Origin: Prunus persica
Taxonomy: Eukaryota; Streptophyta; Magnoliopsida; Rosales; Rosaceae
Assembly: GCF_000346465.2 (NCBI RefSeq)
Contig: NC_034011.1
Location: forward strand, 20,749,928 to 20,813,927
Length of the DNA: 64,000 bases
Direction: 5' to 3'
In this document: positions 1 through 11,816 of the stretch, piece after piece
Layout of the letters: the number at the start of each line of letters is the position of its first letter
Numbering within the stretch: the first letter of the stretch is position 1
Notes under the pieces: model-generated
Database searches by the model: none
Told to the model about the DNA's origin: nothing
The model's input: the letters and a program-made list of their open reading frames with translations, nothing else
Position numbers and translations under genes: made by a program

Positions 1-4
1 CCAC

Positions 5-568
5 CTGCTTATCTTCGGTGAAGCCTCCTATATATGCCCATTTTGCATTATCCAACAGAACACGCACTCGTAATGAGAGAACAAATGACCATACATCTGC
101 AGACCTTTGCCAAGAATTGTAATTTTCATTGGCCCAACTGAATCCATCATCTGAGGGCAAAACCTTTAGCTCCTCCATTGGGGGAAGTTCTTTAGTTGGT
201 CTAGATTTTTGTGTCTTAACCAGGGCTGGAGTAGGATTTCTCCTAACTAGACTTGCTCCATTAACAGCCTGCTTTCTGCCATTCACTATCTCAATCTTAT
301 TAGTGGATGGGGTTGTTCTTTTGACTACCTCACTAGCTGGTACCATTCTCACAGCCCGTCCATTGACACCAGATCTTGAGGATGATTCGGCCTTTCGCAT
401 TTGCACTTGAAACCTTAAAAATTTATCAGCACGAGTTGGTCTCCCGGACTCAAAGGATTCATGAACTGAAATTGAGCTTGAGAAACTAAGACTGTCTGTT
501 GCTTTTCCTTGATTTATCAACTCCACATTGTGCCAATAGCATCTGTTTGTAGTCAGTACTGCAGCCAT
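5..568 (-). CDS. ABC1K7: ABC1K7/SIA1-like chloroplast atypical kinase, first coding exon (partial gene)
   Basis: The minus strand opens with ATG at 566-568 and reads 188 codons without a stop down to position 5, where a GT donor begins; the rest of the gene lies outside the window. The N-terminus is rich in Ser, Thr and basic residues, as expected of a chloroplast transit peptide. A conserved stretch includes VRMVPASEVVKR, then ELPPMEELKVLPSDDGFSW and WSFVLSLRVRVLLDNAKW, and the exon ends GGFTEDKQ. From memory this is the region just ahead of the ABC1/UbiB kinase-like domain in Arabidopsis ABC1K7 (SIA1, At3g07700), a plastid protein linked to oxidative stress, iron and prenyl-lipid homeostasis. 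The kinase motifs themselves are not visible here. A kelch gene resembling At3g07720 lies 9 kb away, which supports the assignment. ABC1K8/OSA1 is the main alternative. Confidence 0.72.
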
Positions 569-1500
569 TTATGATGCAGATACCTGCATAATACAATGAT
601 CAGAGAAACATTAACCCAAGAGTGATTTTGAAAAGTGAAAGATCCCCAATTTGGTCTTTGAAGCAAAGCAACATACAGGGTATCCTCAAGCACACAAGAT
701 TACGGAACCAGAAAAACATGAAAACTTGTCAATAGAAAATTAAAAATTTGAAGATCCTAAAACAATGATAGTGCTGATAATGCAAAACCCTGTGACTAAA
801 GCAAGATATGAGACTGGAAAGGCCAAGGCAATGGAAGAATCTGATCATCATAGATTCAGAGTTTTACTGTCAGTATGCATACAATAAAACTGAATAAAAC
901 TTCATCAAATAGATAGCTGAACTCAATCAACACTGAAACAGCATTGAAATTGGACATAAATTATAAACAGATTCTAATACCATTACAGAAAAAAGCACAA
1001 GCAAAGGCGAGTCTCATATAAAAAGGCTTAACTTGATTGCTGCAGACCCAAATAAATTTACTAGTCAGCAACTGCAATCAGCAATGTTCCAATCATCTAT
1101 TTGCTCTTGAAGAATCAAGGGGTGAGAAGAACAAAAAGAAAATTTCAAAAATTCATGTTTTCCATTTCTTTTGTTCTTCAAAATTGACGTTGACAAGAAA
1201 GATATTGCAGTCAACTGAATCCTAAACTAAACCAAACAACAGAAAGCACAAGACTTGTTCCTTAATTTCCTACTAATTTCCGAAGAAACTAAAGAGAACC
1301 CAGATGAAAGCATTAAAAAAAACTTACTGGGTAAGAAGGAATCAGAACCAAAACTCCAACCCTTCACCACTGTTGGAAGCTTGGGGAGGAATATAATATT
1401 TAATGGGGTGGTGGCAAAAATACCAGAAAACAAAAACTTTTTAAATATAAAAGTACAATGAAGCAGAGAGCGTGGAGTTCGGAACTTGGAGCTTGGGGCT
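569..1500 (-). promoter_or_regulatory. Probable 5' leader with intron and promoter of the ABC1K7-like gene
   Basis: No ORF of note lies here. On the minus strand a strong donor (CA|GTAAGT, near 1325-1330) and an acceptor (TTATGCAG, near 588) would bracket an intron of about 740 bp in the 5' leader, 20 bases ahead of the ATG. The exon boundaries are inferred from the splice motifs alone; a transcript read would settle them. Confidence 0.4.
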
Positions 1501-2140
1501 ATAACAAGAAAAGAGCAACAAAGAACGTGCACACTGGGGTGACCTGGCGTGCCCAAGTTTCCAATTGTAAGCGTTTAAGGCACCGTTTGTTTGGGACGTT
1601 TGAGGTTAACGACAAACACTGTAAAATGGGATCTTCAACTGGCGCCATTCAGTTTCTTGATACGTATTGGACTCCCAAACACTTGGCCACTCTCATGTGG
1701 CGTGGCAGCTTCTCTCTCTGGTAATTCTGATTGGCCCAACTCTCACTCTACACACAAAATTAATTATTAAAATAGAAATATCATACATAAATTTATATAA
1801 AGAGTAATGTTAATGTTAACTTAGGACTAAAATTTTGGTTTTGTATTTTTTTTTTCGTAATTTAATTGAGGGATTTCTCAAATCAGCTTATTTGAAAATG
1901 ATTAGTGTGTCAGGGTGTTTGATAAAAAGATAAGAACGAGATTCTTTGAGAAATTCACTGTCAACGACAACAATTTGGGAAAGCAGGAGTGGAAATGATT
2001 TTTTGTGTTCCATTTTCTTGAGAATTAGGTTGGAATTGGTTAGGACATTAATGGTTTGCTGGGCAGTGGAATACAGTAATTGAAAGGTGAACAACCAATT
2101 TGCTGGTTTGGAATATACACAAATCATAAAATAGCATGTG
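1501..2140. other. Intergenic spacer, no gene seen
   Basis: AT-rich sequence with short ORFs on both strands that show no family motif. The proximal part is probably the promoter of the minus-strand ABC1K7-like gene. Confidence 0.5.
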
Positions 2141-2144
2141 AGTT

Positions 2145-3030
2145 GTGAGCAGAGAATTAAATATCTATAATTTCGCCAGTATTTCGGCGAAATTATCATT
2201 TTTTTGGGCAGTGATATTTTAGCACATTTTCATCTATATATCGTTAATTTATCGATAATATCCTTAATAATTTCGCCGATATTTAAGTTCAATTGGCAGC
2301 TGCAAATGGTCAATATATCGCGATATTATCGATAATATTGCGATAATATCGCGATATGATCTTTCAAAAATTAAAAGCTGAAAACTCACTCACGCTCGCA
2401 CACAGTGGGGTTTGGAGAACTAAATATCAATAATTTCGCCGATATTTCGGCGAAATTATCGTTTTTATGGGGTAGCGATATTTTAGCACATTTCCAAGGA
2501 ATAATTAAATAGTAAATAATAAAATTGATTATAGAGATTTAAGTAATTAAGCAACAATTTGAAGGAGAATTTAGTAATGTAAGTACTTATAATGAATAAT
2601 AAAATAATCAATAACATTAAATGGATTAAATAGAAAAGAAATAAATTATATTAAGTAATTAAGTAACTGATCAACAATATAAAACAATAAGCAATTATGT
2701 TAATTTCTATTTTAAAAAACAGCTTGCAAGTATTATATATACTGGATTCCATAATTTATAATCACAAAGTTATGACCAGCGTGGTGGTTAAGTGTTTTCT
2801 GATTTCGAATTGGAGAGGGGTTCGAACCAGAGAACTAAATATCGATGATTTCGCCGATATTTCGACGAAATTTTCGTTTTTTTGGGGTAGCGATATTTTA
2901 GCACATTTCCATCTATATATCGTCAATTTATCGATAATTTCATCGATATTTAAGTTCAATTGGCGGCTGCAAATGGTCAATATATCGCGATATTATCGAT
3001 AATATCGCGATATGAACTTTCAAAAATTAG
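2145..3030 (+). repeat. Three copies of a palindrome-rich repeat (full, partial, full)
   Basis: Copy A (about 2147-2375), partial copy B (about 2416-2492) and copy C (about 2836-3030) share the order AACTAAATATC, TTTCGCCGATATTTCG, GGGTAGCGATATTTTAGCAC, TTAAGTTCAATTGG and GCTGCAAATGGTCAATA. A and C end in a dense palindromic tail; in copy C positions 2982-3013 are a perfect 32-bp palindrome built from ATATCGCGATAT arms around ATCGAT. Copy A has a degenerate version. Copy B stops before the tail. This looks like a dispersed non-autonomous element that landed or was copied several times. I do not recognise the family. Confidence 0.75.
2772..2836 (+). repeat. tRNA-like head (SINE-type promoter) in front of repeat copy C
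   Basis: An A-box-like GCGTGGTGGTTAAG near 2779-2792 is followed by a perfect B-box GGTTCGAACC at 2819-2828, the spacing of an internal RNA polymerase III promoter. It directly precedes the palindrome-rich repeat. There is no cloverleaf, so this is a tRNA-derived SINE head, not a tRNA gene. Confidence 0.5.
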
Positions 3031-3901
3031 GGAAAAGAGGTGGAAGGAGAAAGAGAAGAGGGAGTCTTTTTTTTCCCTGTAAACATTTCCAAGAAATTCA
3101 GGATAGAGAAGCATCAAACATGTGAAAAATTAAACAATTATTATCAGAATTTGTTGTATGAGAGAGCCTGGTCCAAGTGACTGGACCCAAGACCTGCTTG
3201 TTGGGCCCTGGCTCACCTAAAAGCATGGAAGTTACCAAGTTTTCCAAACCTGTCTCTCTCTTCTAGACTGGGATGTCAAACAAAAGTTTAAAGCAAGGCA
3301 CAAGAATTGACTATGAAATTTGAGAAAGTTTTCTGGTCACTCGTATCATTTTCCCAATCCTTTACAGTTCAATATTTTACCATGTTTCCTTGTCGCATGA
3401 TGCCACCATCTAATTATTATGAACTTTTCTTCTTTTTTTTGTTTGGGTGAAATTACTATGAACTTTTCAGCACCACATCATAAGATGAAGAACAATGTTT
3501 GTGCCAAATGTCATGATTATTTATCTGAATACAAATCCAACTAGTTAGTAATCATTGGTTTGGCTTGACTTCATCATTTCGATCACCCATGTTTACACTC
3601 TTCAGTTTATTTTCGAGGACAATTTCCATAGAATCGAATCTAGACATATACTTCAGGTTTTTTTTTTTAAAGACTATGCGAGTATGTCATGTAGCTTGAA
3701 TGAAGGGTGGTGTTTTTTCTTGCTCTAACTCGTGTCGTGTTATTAAACTTTCAATTTAAATCACATATTCAAATAAAAATTATATAATTTAACGGCTCAA
3801 AATCGAGAACACTAAACTTCATGATAGAATAATTTTTTTGAATATAATAAGCTGGTAATTGTTTAGATTAATATGCTTGGCTTTGTAAGTATATTTCATC
3901 C
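3031..3901. other. Intergenic spacer, no gene seen
   Basis: AT-rich, with several short homopolymer runs of T. No ORF, RNA gene or terminal-repeat structure could be supported. Confidence 0.5.
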
Positions 3902-3910
3902 TAAATTGAA

Positions 3911-4047
3911 GAGTAATGATACTCTTATCACATTTGTATATCAAATTCTCATACTACCTTATATGACAAATAAGGTGTACAACCTTATCTGCCATATAAG
4001 GTAATATGAGAATGTGATATACAAATGTGGTAAGAGTAACATTGCTC
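3911..4047. mobile_element. 137-bp fold-back MITE with 9-bp target duplication (Mutator-like)
   Basis: The element begins GAGTAATGATACTCTTA and ends with the near-perfect inverse. The two halves pair along almost their whole length (about 55-bp arms, few mismatches). It is flanked by the direct repeat TAAATTGAA at 3902-3910 and 4048-4056. A 9-bp duplication is typical of the Mutator superfamily. Such hairpins often give rise to small RNAs. Confidence 0.88.
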
Positions 4048-4056
4048 TAAATTGAA

Positions 4057-4569
4057 TTATAACGAATCAAGTAACAGATCTTTTCCTATTTGAACTATTG
4101 CTTTCACTGCATAATAAGACTTTTATTAGGAAATTCATAAGTTCTAAAAAAGAGTCATGTCGATTAATGGTTAGTTGTTGTCCTTGATGTCATTGGATCA
4201 GATTCGGGAAAATTATGACGGTTAAAAGGGGTTATAGGAAATTTATTTTTGGAAATAATTCTCTCTAGATAAAGCATGGAGGAGACGTAGGTCTCCTTTC
4301 GCGTGTTTCTAGGTCTGATTGTCTGATTTATACGTTCCGTCTTGGAAATTAGCAAGAGATTGCCGTGCCCAAAAGAAGGATTTTACCAGTTCAAAGTCAC
4401 AAAACCCAGACAGCAAGGAAATTTCATGTCCTCTGTCTGGGCCAAGCAAGCAAAGGGTATAAAAGCTGTGCAACGTGGTAAGGCTTTTGCCAACTTTTCT
4501 CAGTGGATGCAAGCGTTAGACTTGAGATTCTTATATTATATTCATATAAAACTACACATAACATAACAT
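4057..4569 (+). promoter_or_regulatory. Upstream region of the Nudix gene
   Basis: This stretch has no coding signature and lies just before the first coding exon of the Nudix gene, so it should contain its promoter and 5' leader. No TATA box could be assigned with confidence. Confidence 0.4.
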
Positions 4570-7500
4570 ATGTTGATCCAGAGGTTCAGAGCCACCAGCA
4601 AGCTTTTGCCACACCTTTCAGCCAATAAAATCTCTCCAGTGTCTTCTTCTCTTGTGCTCCATCATCCATATCCAAAGAGGCCTTGTCTTGGAACTCTTGC
4701 ACCCTATTCATCTTCCTGGCCCAAAGGTATGGCTTCAATTTCTGCATGTTTAATTGGTCTTTTATTATGCCATTGTTGTTGCAGTTGTTCGTTTGTTTCA
4801 TGCTTTTGTGGAACTTATTTTGGTTGTCTTGTCTATGGCTCTCTGGTGGTCTGGTACCCATGAATCTCTGCCTTTTTTCAAAAAGGTGGTCTTGTGAAAC
4901 TTCAGAACTTGAGTTCATAAGTGATAGGAAAGCGTAAGAAAAGCTGGTGTAGGACAAGAGAGCGGTCAACCTTATCAAGAAGAGTTTTAAAAAAAAGGTT
5001 TCAATCATGTCTAGTCTAGTCATAAATGCTATAATTTTTTTTAATTGGTTGGTCTCTATTAAAAAATAATATAAAAATTAATTAAAAATTTGAAATACTC
5101 ATTAAATAAAGCAACATTAAATTATAGGAAGTCATTAGGAGTCGTTTCTTTCTCCTTAAATTTAGGAACTCCTAGAGGTTTCCCTATTTTAGAAGGTGGA
5201 TAGGGAGCATGATTGGAGTATTTTTCCGAATCCTCTCTAAAATTTGTCTGGTTTATGAGTTGCCTTTGTAGACTAGTCGTGGTTGGTTCATTGTAGACGC
5301 TGCACATGCATGACTCTTTCTTATTTTCTTCACAGACCCAAAAGATAAACTTCCTTCCTTGATTCAAGACATGTCAGTTTCAACAAGTTCATCATCATCT
5401 GTTGCAAAACAAGCCATCATGCCTGAAGATGGAGTTGAGCAGATTGAATTACTCAGTGCAGTTGAGGATTTACACGGAGGAGTTGTTGTAGACTTGAAAG
5501 AAGTTATGGATTCTGAGGTTTTCAGCTCTTTGCTCAGAGCTTCAATGTCACAGTGGAAGCAAAAGGTACTTTTTGTTGTTGTTCATTTCATCATTTGTAT
5601 GTATGGTGTTAAGTTTGTTAAGGTTGCTGTTATCTCTGAGTCCCTAATATATACACTATTTACTTGAATTGTATTTTGTAGGGGAAGAAGGGTGTGTGGA
5701 TCAAATTGCCTATTGAACTTTCAAATCTTGTGGATGCTGCTGTTAAGGTAAAAAAAGATTCCGTTGTGCTAGTTCTTTATAAACCCAGTAGACCAAATAA
5801 TTCGTGACTAAGAGGACAGAACACAATATTTAAAATGATTGGGGAAAATCCCACATACATCCATGAAATCTGACTTCTCTAACTCAAGTCGTGAAACTAT
5901 CCTTGTTTCATTGCTCTCTGATGCCCGAAGACATACGAGAAAATCTGGCTGTAGCCTAATCTGTGTATATTTATTGAGTTCCATGGAACTCATTCATTGT
6001 TTAACAAGATAAAGACTTTGTTTACTTTGCAATGGAACTCATGCATATAATTTCCAACACTCAAGCGTCATTTGTTTTGTTACTTGTGCAGGAAGGATTT
6101 AGGTACCACCATGCTGAGCCAGATTACTTAATGCTTGTAAGATGGATTCCTGAAACTATTGATACTCTTCCGGCAAATGCTTCGCACCGAGTAGGTATTG
6201 GTGCTTTTGTCATGAACAGTGAAAGAGAGGTATGCCTTCTGCATTTTAATATTTTTTTTTCACTGTTCTGAACATGACATCGTCTACAATAAAAGTCAAT
6301 CTTGTCACACTTTACTTTTGTGTTTGTGATATTTTTAGTGTCTGAAATCATTACTTAACCTCTAATTTCAAAGTGATTTTCTAACCAAAAATTGATCTTT
6401 CATATACTTAACTGTTGTTATTGTTAGCTTCTAGATCAGATAATTATATCCATACACTTGGATAGATCAAACAGTTATAAAGAAGGAAATACCAGATATG
6501 CTTAGAAAACTGACAGCAAAAAGAATAAAACATGGTACCTTGTTTTCTATGAGTTTCCTACAGAACATACGGATAGGTTGAATACTGTGACTAGGTGTAT
6601 ATACCCTTCATATTTACATTCTCAGTTAAAAGTTCTAAATTAGAATCGATTCATGTTTCGTTTCAAGAACTTATATTTCAGTTGCCATCACTCTAAGTAA
6701 TTCTTTAAGTTTCTTTTGCTAGAATATGTTTTTACGACATTATGTGTCCATTGTTGCCTACTACTTTTGCGTATTAATATCATCCGTTTGGCAGATACTT
6801 GTGGTTCAGGAGATCAATGGCAGATTCAAAGATACAGGTTTCTGGAAGATGCCGACTGGGGTTGTTAATGAAGTGAGTACAAACAGGAGCAGAACTTTAT
6901 CAATTTTTAATAAATATTTCAAATCATCTTCTCACCATGGATAAAATTGTCTCTATCCACAGGGCGAGGATATTTGTGCAGCTGCAGTTAGAGAAGTCAA
7001 AGAAGAGACAGGAGTAAGCGATAACTGATGGAATATAGTATCAACGAACAGGCTATCAAATTCCTGTGTAAATCTAATACCATGAAATTTTTTTTTCTTT
7101 TTTTTCTGCAGATTGAAACAGAGTTTGTGGAGATTTTAGCATTTAGGTGAGAAGCCTGCCTCCAGTTAAAGGAGTCTTCTATGTATTTATAGATATCTGT
7201 GCCTTACTTGGTAGCAGCATGCTATGCAGCAGCAGAAGGCATCTTTTGTCATACATATAATATTATCTCTTTACATTGCTATGTGCTCGGCTCTCCTCAT
7301 TTCAATTATACCTCTTTATATTATCTCTCTCTCTTTCTACAGGCAAAGCCACAAGTCATTCTTTCGAAAATCCGACTTGTTCTTTGTTTGCATGTTAAAA
7401 CCACACTCCTCTGACATCGAGAAGCAAAATTTAGAGATTGCGGCAGCCCAGGTAATTTTTGGAAGACGAAAAGTTCATCATACAATCGAGTTTTGGGATT

Positions 7501-7852
7501 TGTTTGACATTTGATTGGCAAGAAAAACAGAAAGTTGCTGTATTTTCTAAGTGTTACATAGCATCACTCAATGTAGGAGTCAACCGAAAAACATATGATG
7601 CTAAGCTATTCTAATGTGTAACTTTCTGGGAATTATTTTCAGTGGATGCCAGTTGAGGAATATGCAGCTCAACCCTTCATTCGGAAAAACAAGATGTTCG
7701 ATTATGTAGCAGAGATATGCTTGGCAAAATCAGATAAGGACTATGCCGGTTTTTCTCCAATGCTTACAACAACATCCTCCGGAAAAGGAAGCTACTTGTA
7801 CCATAACAACCGGGACATGGCCAACATACAGGCTACCGGTGATCATCAGTAG
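4570..7852 (+). CDS. NUDT8: Nudix hydrolase, NUDT8-like, nine coding exons
   Basis: Exons: 4570-4726, 5336-5565, 5682-5747, 6092-6229, 6795-6872, 6963-7013, 7112-7146, 7343-7451 and 7643-7852. All introns are GT-AG and the phases join to 357 residues. The Nudix box runs from GVVNEGEDI to REVKEETGI and fits GX5EX7REUXEEXGU exactly, with the metal-binding REVKEE intact. The N-terminal block ending GKKGVWIKLPIELSNLV, and the EGFRYHHAEPDYLML block after it, are typical of the plant NUDT2/5/6/7/8/10 group. Exon 1 adds about 52 Ser/Pro/basic residues and joins in frame to exon 2, so the ATG at 4570 is preferred over the internal Met at 5369. The extension suggests an organellar presequence, as in NUDT8. 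Family members hydrolyse ADP-ribose, NADH or CoA-type nucleotides; the substrate cannot be read from sequence. Confidence 0.9.
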
Positions 7853-9604
7853 AAAGGCTGATCAAACTCCATAACATAGTGGCAATAACAGTCACTGTGG
7901 ATTCCTATTGTATAAAAATCCCTTCAAGTGCCTCCCGTTTTTACATTGATGTCATGTCTATGATTGGTTCCTATATATTGATGTCATTACATTGCTTTAT
8001 AATTTATAAATCGAAATTCCAGATACCGTGTGTATACGTCTCATATACGCTAATATTTTTAATACAACTTGCTTATTCTATTTTAACTTTGTCATTGGTT
8101 GGGATCCATTCAAGTTTTGCTTCTTACATTCCTGGTTATGTAAGTGGACTTCATTGCCTCAGTGAACTTTAATCAGGAATTAAGAGAAACTGATGAGCTA
8201 GAGATCCACTGGAGTTTCCTATACATTTCGTTACCGAGCACCTGAGTTTTTAGATAACATAAACTAAATGTCATGTCACATTTTGACCCAAATGGATACA
8301 TACACTATTATTTTCTGAATATTTATTGTTATCTCTAAACAACAATATCATATACTTTTATGAAAGTGACTCAAAAATACCTGCCCCAAATGGTTTCAAA
8401 GCATATGCTTCCTCCCTCATGCCGCCTTTGATATCCACCAAAGTTTTGAGTTGATCAAATTTTTTTCTTTTTCTTCAGGGTTTTATTCTCTTATCCATTT
8501 AATAAAATAAAATGACAAATCCTTCCAGGGGAGGTAGAAACATTGATTAGGTAAAATAAATATATAAATGAAAGCTGAAACTAGGGGCCAAAAAACCGAC
8601 CGTATACAGACCCAAATAGGTCTTCCCTTCGTTTCCATTATAAAAAACAAAAACAATTAATCCAAAACCACCTTTAATTTTATTATGGGAATGGCACATC
8701 CCATGCCTTTAATTCCAATCGAGGGATTGGAGGAATGCTAGTTATCTTTCTTTTTATCTTCCCTTTTTTTTTTTATTTTTTTTTTTAAAAAAAGCAATAT
8801 AATTATATTAGATCAATAAGAAAACATAGTACATATGATGTAGACTGTAAAGGGAGTCATCCTAATAGCAATATAGCAGACATCGGGAAAAACTTCTTTG
8901 GTGACCTGAGCCAATTGAAAATTTGAAATAATCTAGAGAAAATCACTCTCAAAATTCACTTTTCTATAACCCTTTTCTACTGTCATAGTTTCCTCAAATT
9001 TAATTCAAAGACATCAAACATATAATTGGCCACTAAACGACACGATTCTCCTAAAGGGACTAAGAACATCTAGCAAACTCAACTAAAGTCTCTGGAATTA
9101 TAAGAAGAAAAAAACACATACAACTCATAGAGTTTCTGAACTTTATTTAGTTTAGTTTATGTTGTGTGTATTTTACTCCCATATAAATCTATATTTTTAA
9201 TACAAATTACTAATATTTCACTTGTGAACGGAATAAATAGTTTATAAACACATTAAATACACAGATTTATTTGTGGGTGAAATATACGATAATATCCAAA
9301 TGATGGTTATAAATTAATCAAGCAAATTAAAGCAAATTCTTTTTTGTTTTGTTTTAAAGCAAAATGAATGGCCTTATTAATGCAGAAAACGACACGGCGC
9401 AGAGGAGTTGCAGAAGATGACGTTAAAAACGACAAAAACTTGTCACGATGAAGTACGCAAATGTTTTATATGTAGAGGGTTTGAAAGCCATTTGAGAAAC
9501 CCCACAAAACAAACTCGCAGTTTCCTTCTACAGTGAGAAAGAAAGAAAGTCCACAACTCCTCTGTTCCAGTCACAAGCAATTCCACTGTTCCATCCATCC
9601 ATCC
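7853..9604. other. 3' region of the Nudix gene, spacer, and kelch promoter
   Basis: No gene is visible. The first few hundred bases are probably 3' untranslated sequence of the Nudix gene. Around 9160-9290 there is an imperfect inverted repeat of about 25-bp arms. Positions 9480-9604 are probably the 5' leader of the kelch gene. Confidence 0.45.
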
Positions 9605-11086
9605 ATGGCTCTGGTGCAAGGCAAATGGATCAAGGTCTCTTCCCTACTTCCCATTCAAGTTTCTAGCTCTGTTTTAGATCATCATTTTGCAATTTTTTTT
9701 TATAAAAGTAACTCAAATTGTGATGAAATCTTGATTTATACTGTTTCAAGAAATGGTTATCCAACTTATGTGGTGCATCTTCTTCTTTTGGGTACTGCAA
9801 ATGTGGTTTATTTTATTTATTTACTCAGAGGACAAAAAAAAAAAAGTTTGGCCTCTTCGGTTAAAGATTGGGTCTTCTTTAAAATCAATGAAAACACTTA
9901 AAAATCTCCTGTGTGTGCATCAGTTTTAACAGATTGGATGAAAATTCTGCACTTGGTTTAGATCTAAAGACAATTGGTATATAATTTGTTGTAACATGTG
10001 ACTTAGGAAGATATTGTTAGGTCACATTTTTGTGAGAGATAGAGAGAGAGAGAGATTTGTAAATGTGATACAAACAATTTTATTCATCTTATTTGCATAT
10101 GCAAATCTTGTACTATTGTTTTTCAGCTTGATCAAAAGGGAACTGGGCCTGGAGCAAGAAGCTCACATGCCATTACCCTAGTAGGACAGAAGGGCTATGT
10201 TTTTGGTGGCGAATTCACGCCACGTGTCCCCGTCGACAACAAGCTCCACGTGTTTGACCTCGAGGAGCTGACGTGGTCTGTGATCGAGGGAACCGGTGAT
10301 GTCCCGCCGCCACGTGTTGGTGTGACATTGGTAGCTGTTGGACAAATCATCTATGTTTTTGGTGGTAGGGACTATGACCACAACGAGCTCAATGAGCTCT
10401 ATTCCTTTGACACATCTACAAACAACTGGACCCTAATTTCTAGTGGGGACATTGGGCCCCCTCATAGGAGCTACCATTCCGTGACCGCCGATGACCGCCA
10501 TGTGTATATTTTTGGCGGCTGCGGTGTGGCCGGCCGCCTTAATGATCTATGGGCCTATGATGTGGTTGATAAAAAATGGATCCAATACCCAAAACCGGGT
10601 GACAATTTGAAGGGGAGAGGCGGGCCTGGCCTGCTAGTGGTCGAAGGGAAAATATGGGTTGTGTATGGCTTTGCTGGAGAGGAAGCTGACGATGTGCACA
10701 CCTTCGACCCAGTCCATGGTGAGTGGACCCAAATTGAGACAAGTGGCGAGAAACCAACGGCTCGGAGTGTATTTTCTACGGTAGCAATCGGAAAATACAT
10801 AGTTATATACGGTGGGGAAGTGGACCCTAGTGACTTGGGCCACATGGGTGCCGGGAAATTTGCTGCTGAGGTCTATGCACTGGACACGGAGACGTTGGTG
10901 TGGAAGAAGTGGGATGATGGGCTGGGCTCGGGTCATCATCCCGGGCCTCGCGGGTGGTCTGCATTTGCCCGCGGGCAGTGGGATGGAGAAGTGGGCCTTT
11001 TGGTGTATGGCGGGAACTCACCAACTAATGATCGCCTTGGTGATATTTTCTTCTTCACTCCTTATTTGGAAGCAAATGGTAAATGA
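9605..11086 (+). CDS. Kelch-repeat protein (At3g07720 / nitrile-specifier-like)
   Basis: Two exons, 9605-9634 (MALVQGKWIK) and 10127-11086, join at phase 0 to give 329 residues. Five or more kelch blades are visible, each with a Gly-Gly pair after hydrophobic residues and a later Trp: GYVFGGEF, IIYVFGGRD, HVYIFGGCG, IWVVYGFAG, YIVIYGGEV and LLVYGGNSP. A single beta-propeller is expected, with no F-box or lectin domain. The sequence closely follows Arabidopsis At3g07720 as I remember it, with the same start, same length, and the GRGGPGL and DLGHMGAG blocks. In Brassicales relatives such propellers act as nitrile or thiocyanate specifier proteins in glucosinolate breakdown. A plant without glucosinolates would use it differently, so the function here is unknown. 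A likely poly(A) signal, AATAAA, lies near 11178. Confidence 0.92.
10035..10054. repeat. Short GA microsatellite in the kelch intron
   Basis: A run of about 18 bp of GA dinucleotides inside the 492-bp intron. Confidence 0.7.
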
Positions 11087-11816
11087 TTAGATATGGTGAT
11101 GCATGAGAGTGAGAGCGGTGATGTTAGCTTCATGTCATGTACTGGAAAATGGAACTATGGGTATGTATATTTGTGTGTAATAAAATCTAGACATGACTTT
11201 GTGTATGTCAGAATAGGGTTGTATTTCCTTTTCTATTTTCTTTCTTTTTTGCTTCTGATTTGGTAGACTTCAGAACCCATATCAATCTGATTAGAATTTG
11301 GCCTCACACCCGTATCAATCTTGTTACTGTTTTGTTTTGGAAACAAAAAAGAAACAGGTTAAACATTGGAGGATCTTCATCTGTTTTGATACTACCAATC
11401 TTAATGTGAAAGTTGAAAGTAATTATTTGGTCTAGCGACATTAATGTTTAAGGAAATTGTAAATTTCAGTATCGTTGTTGAATAAACAAAATTATTACAG
11501 TCTGTCATTGGGTTCAAGCTAGTCCTTATGAGCTCCATTCTTTTAAGACATAACATATTAGATTGTTGTTTATTTTATTAAGTTCAGTCCCAACACACCA
11601 AATAACGTTCATAACTCTAATTGAAATAGTCCAGTTCCACTCACCAAATGTTGAATATATATACACTTTAATTACCCTTCAAGTCAGATTTTAAATGGTA
11701 TAATATGCAATTTAATTGTAATACACAATACATTTTTTTACATTAAATTATTTTTTCGAATCAAATGAAGAAGAAACAAAAATCAATTTTCCAACAAGCA
11801 AGACCTCTCAAGCCAA
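11087..11816. other. Convergent 3' spacer between the kelch and FLA genes
   Basis: Contains the 3' ends of two facing genes and AT-rich sequence. No ORF or repeat could be supported. Confidence 0.5.

Noticed and set aside
5369..5371. Met at 5369 as start of the Nudix protein
   Set aside because: The exon at 4570-4726 joins in frame through a proper GT-AG intron and adds a presequence-like N-terminus; the internal start remains possible only as a shorter isoform.
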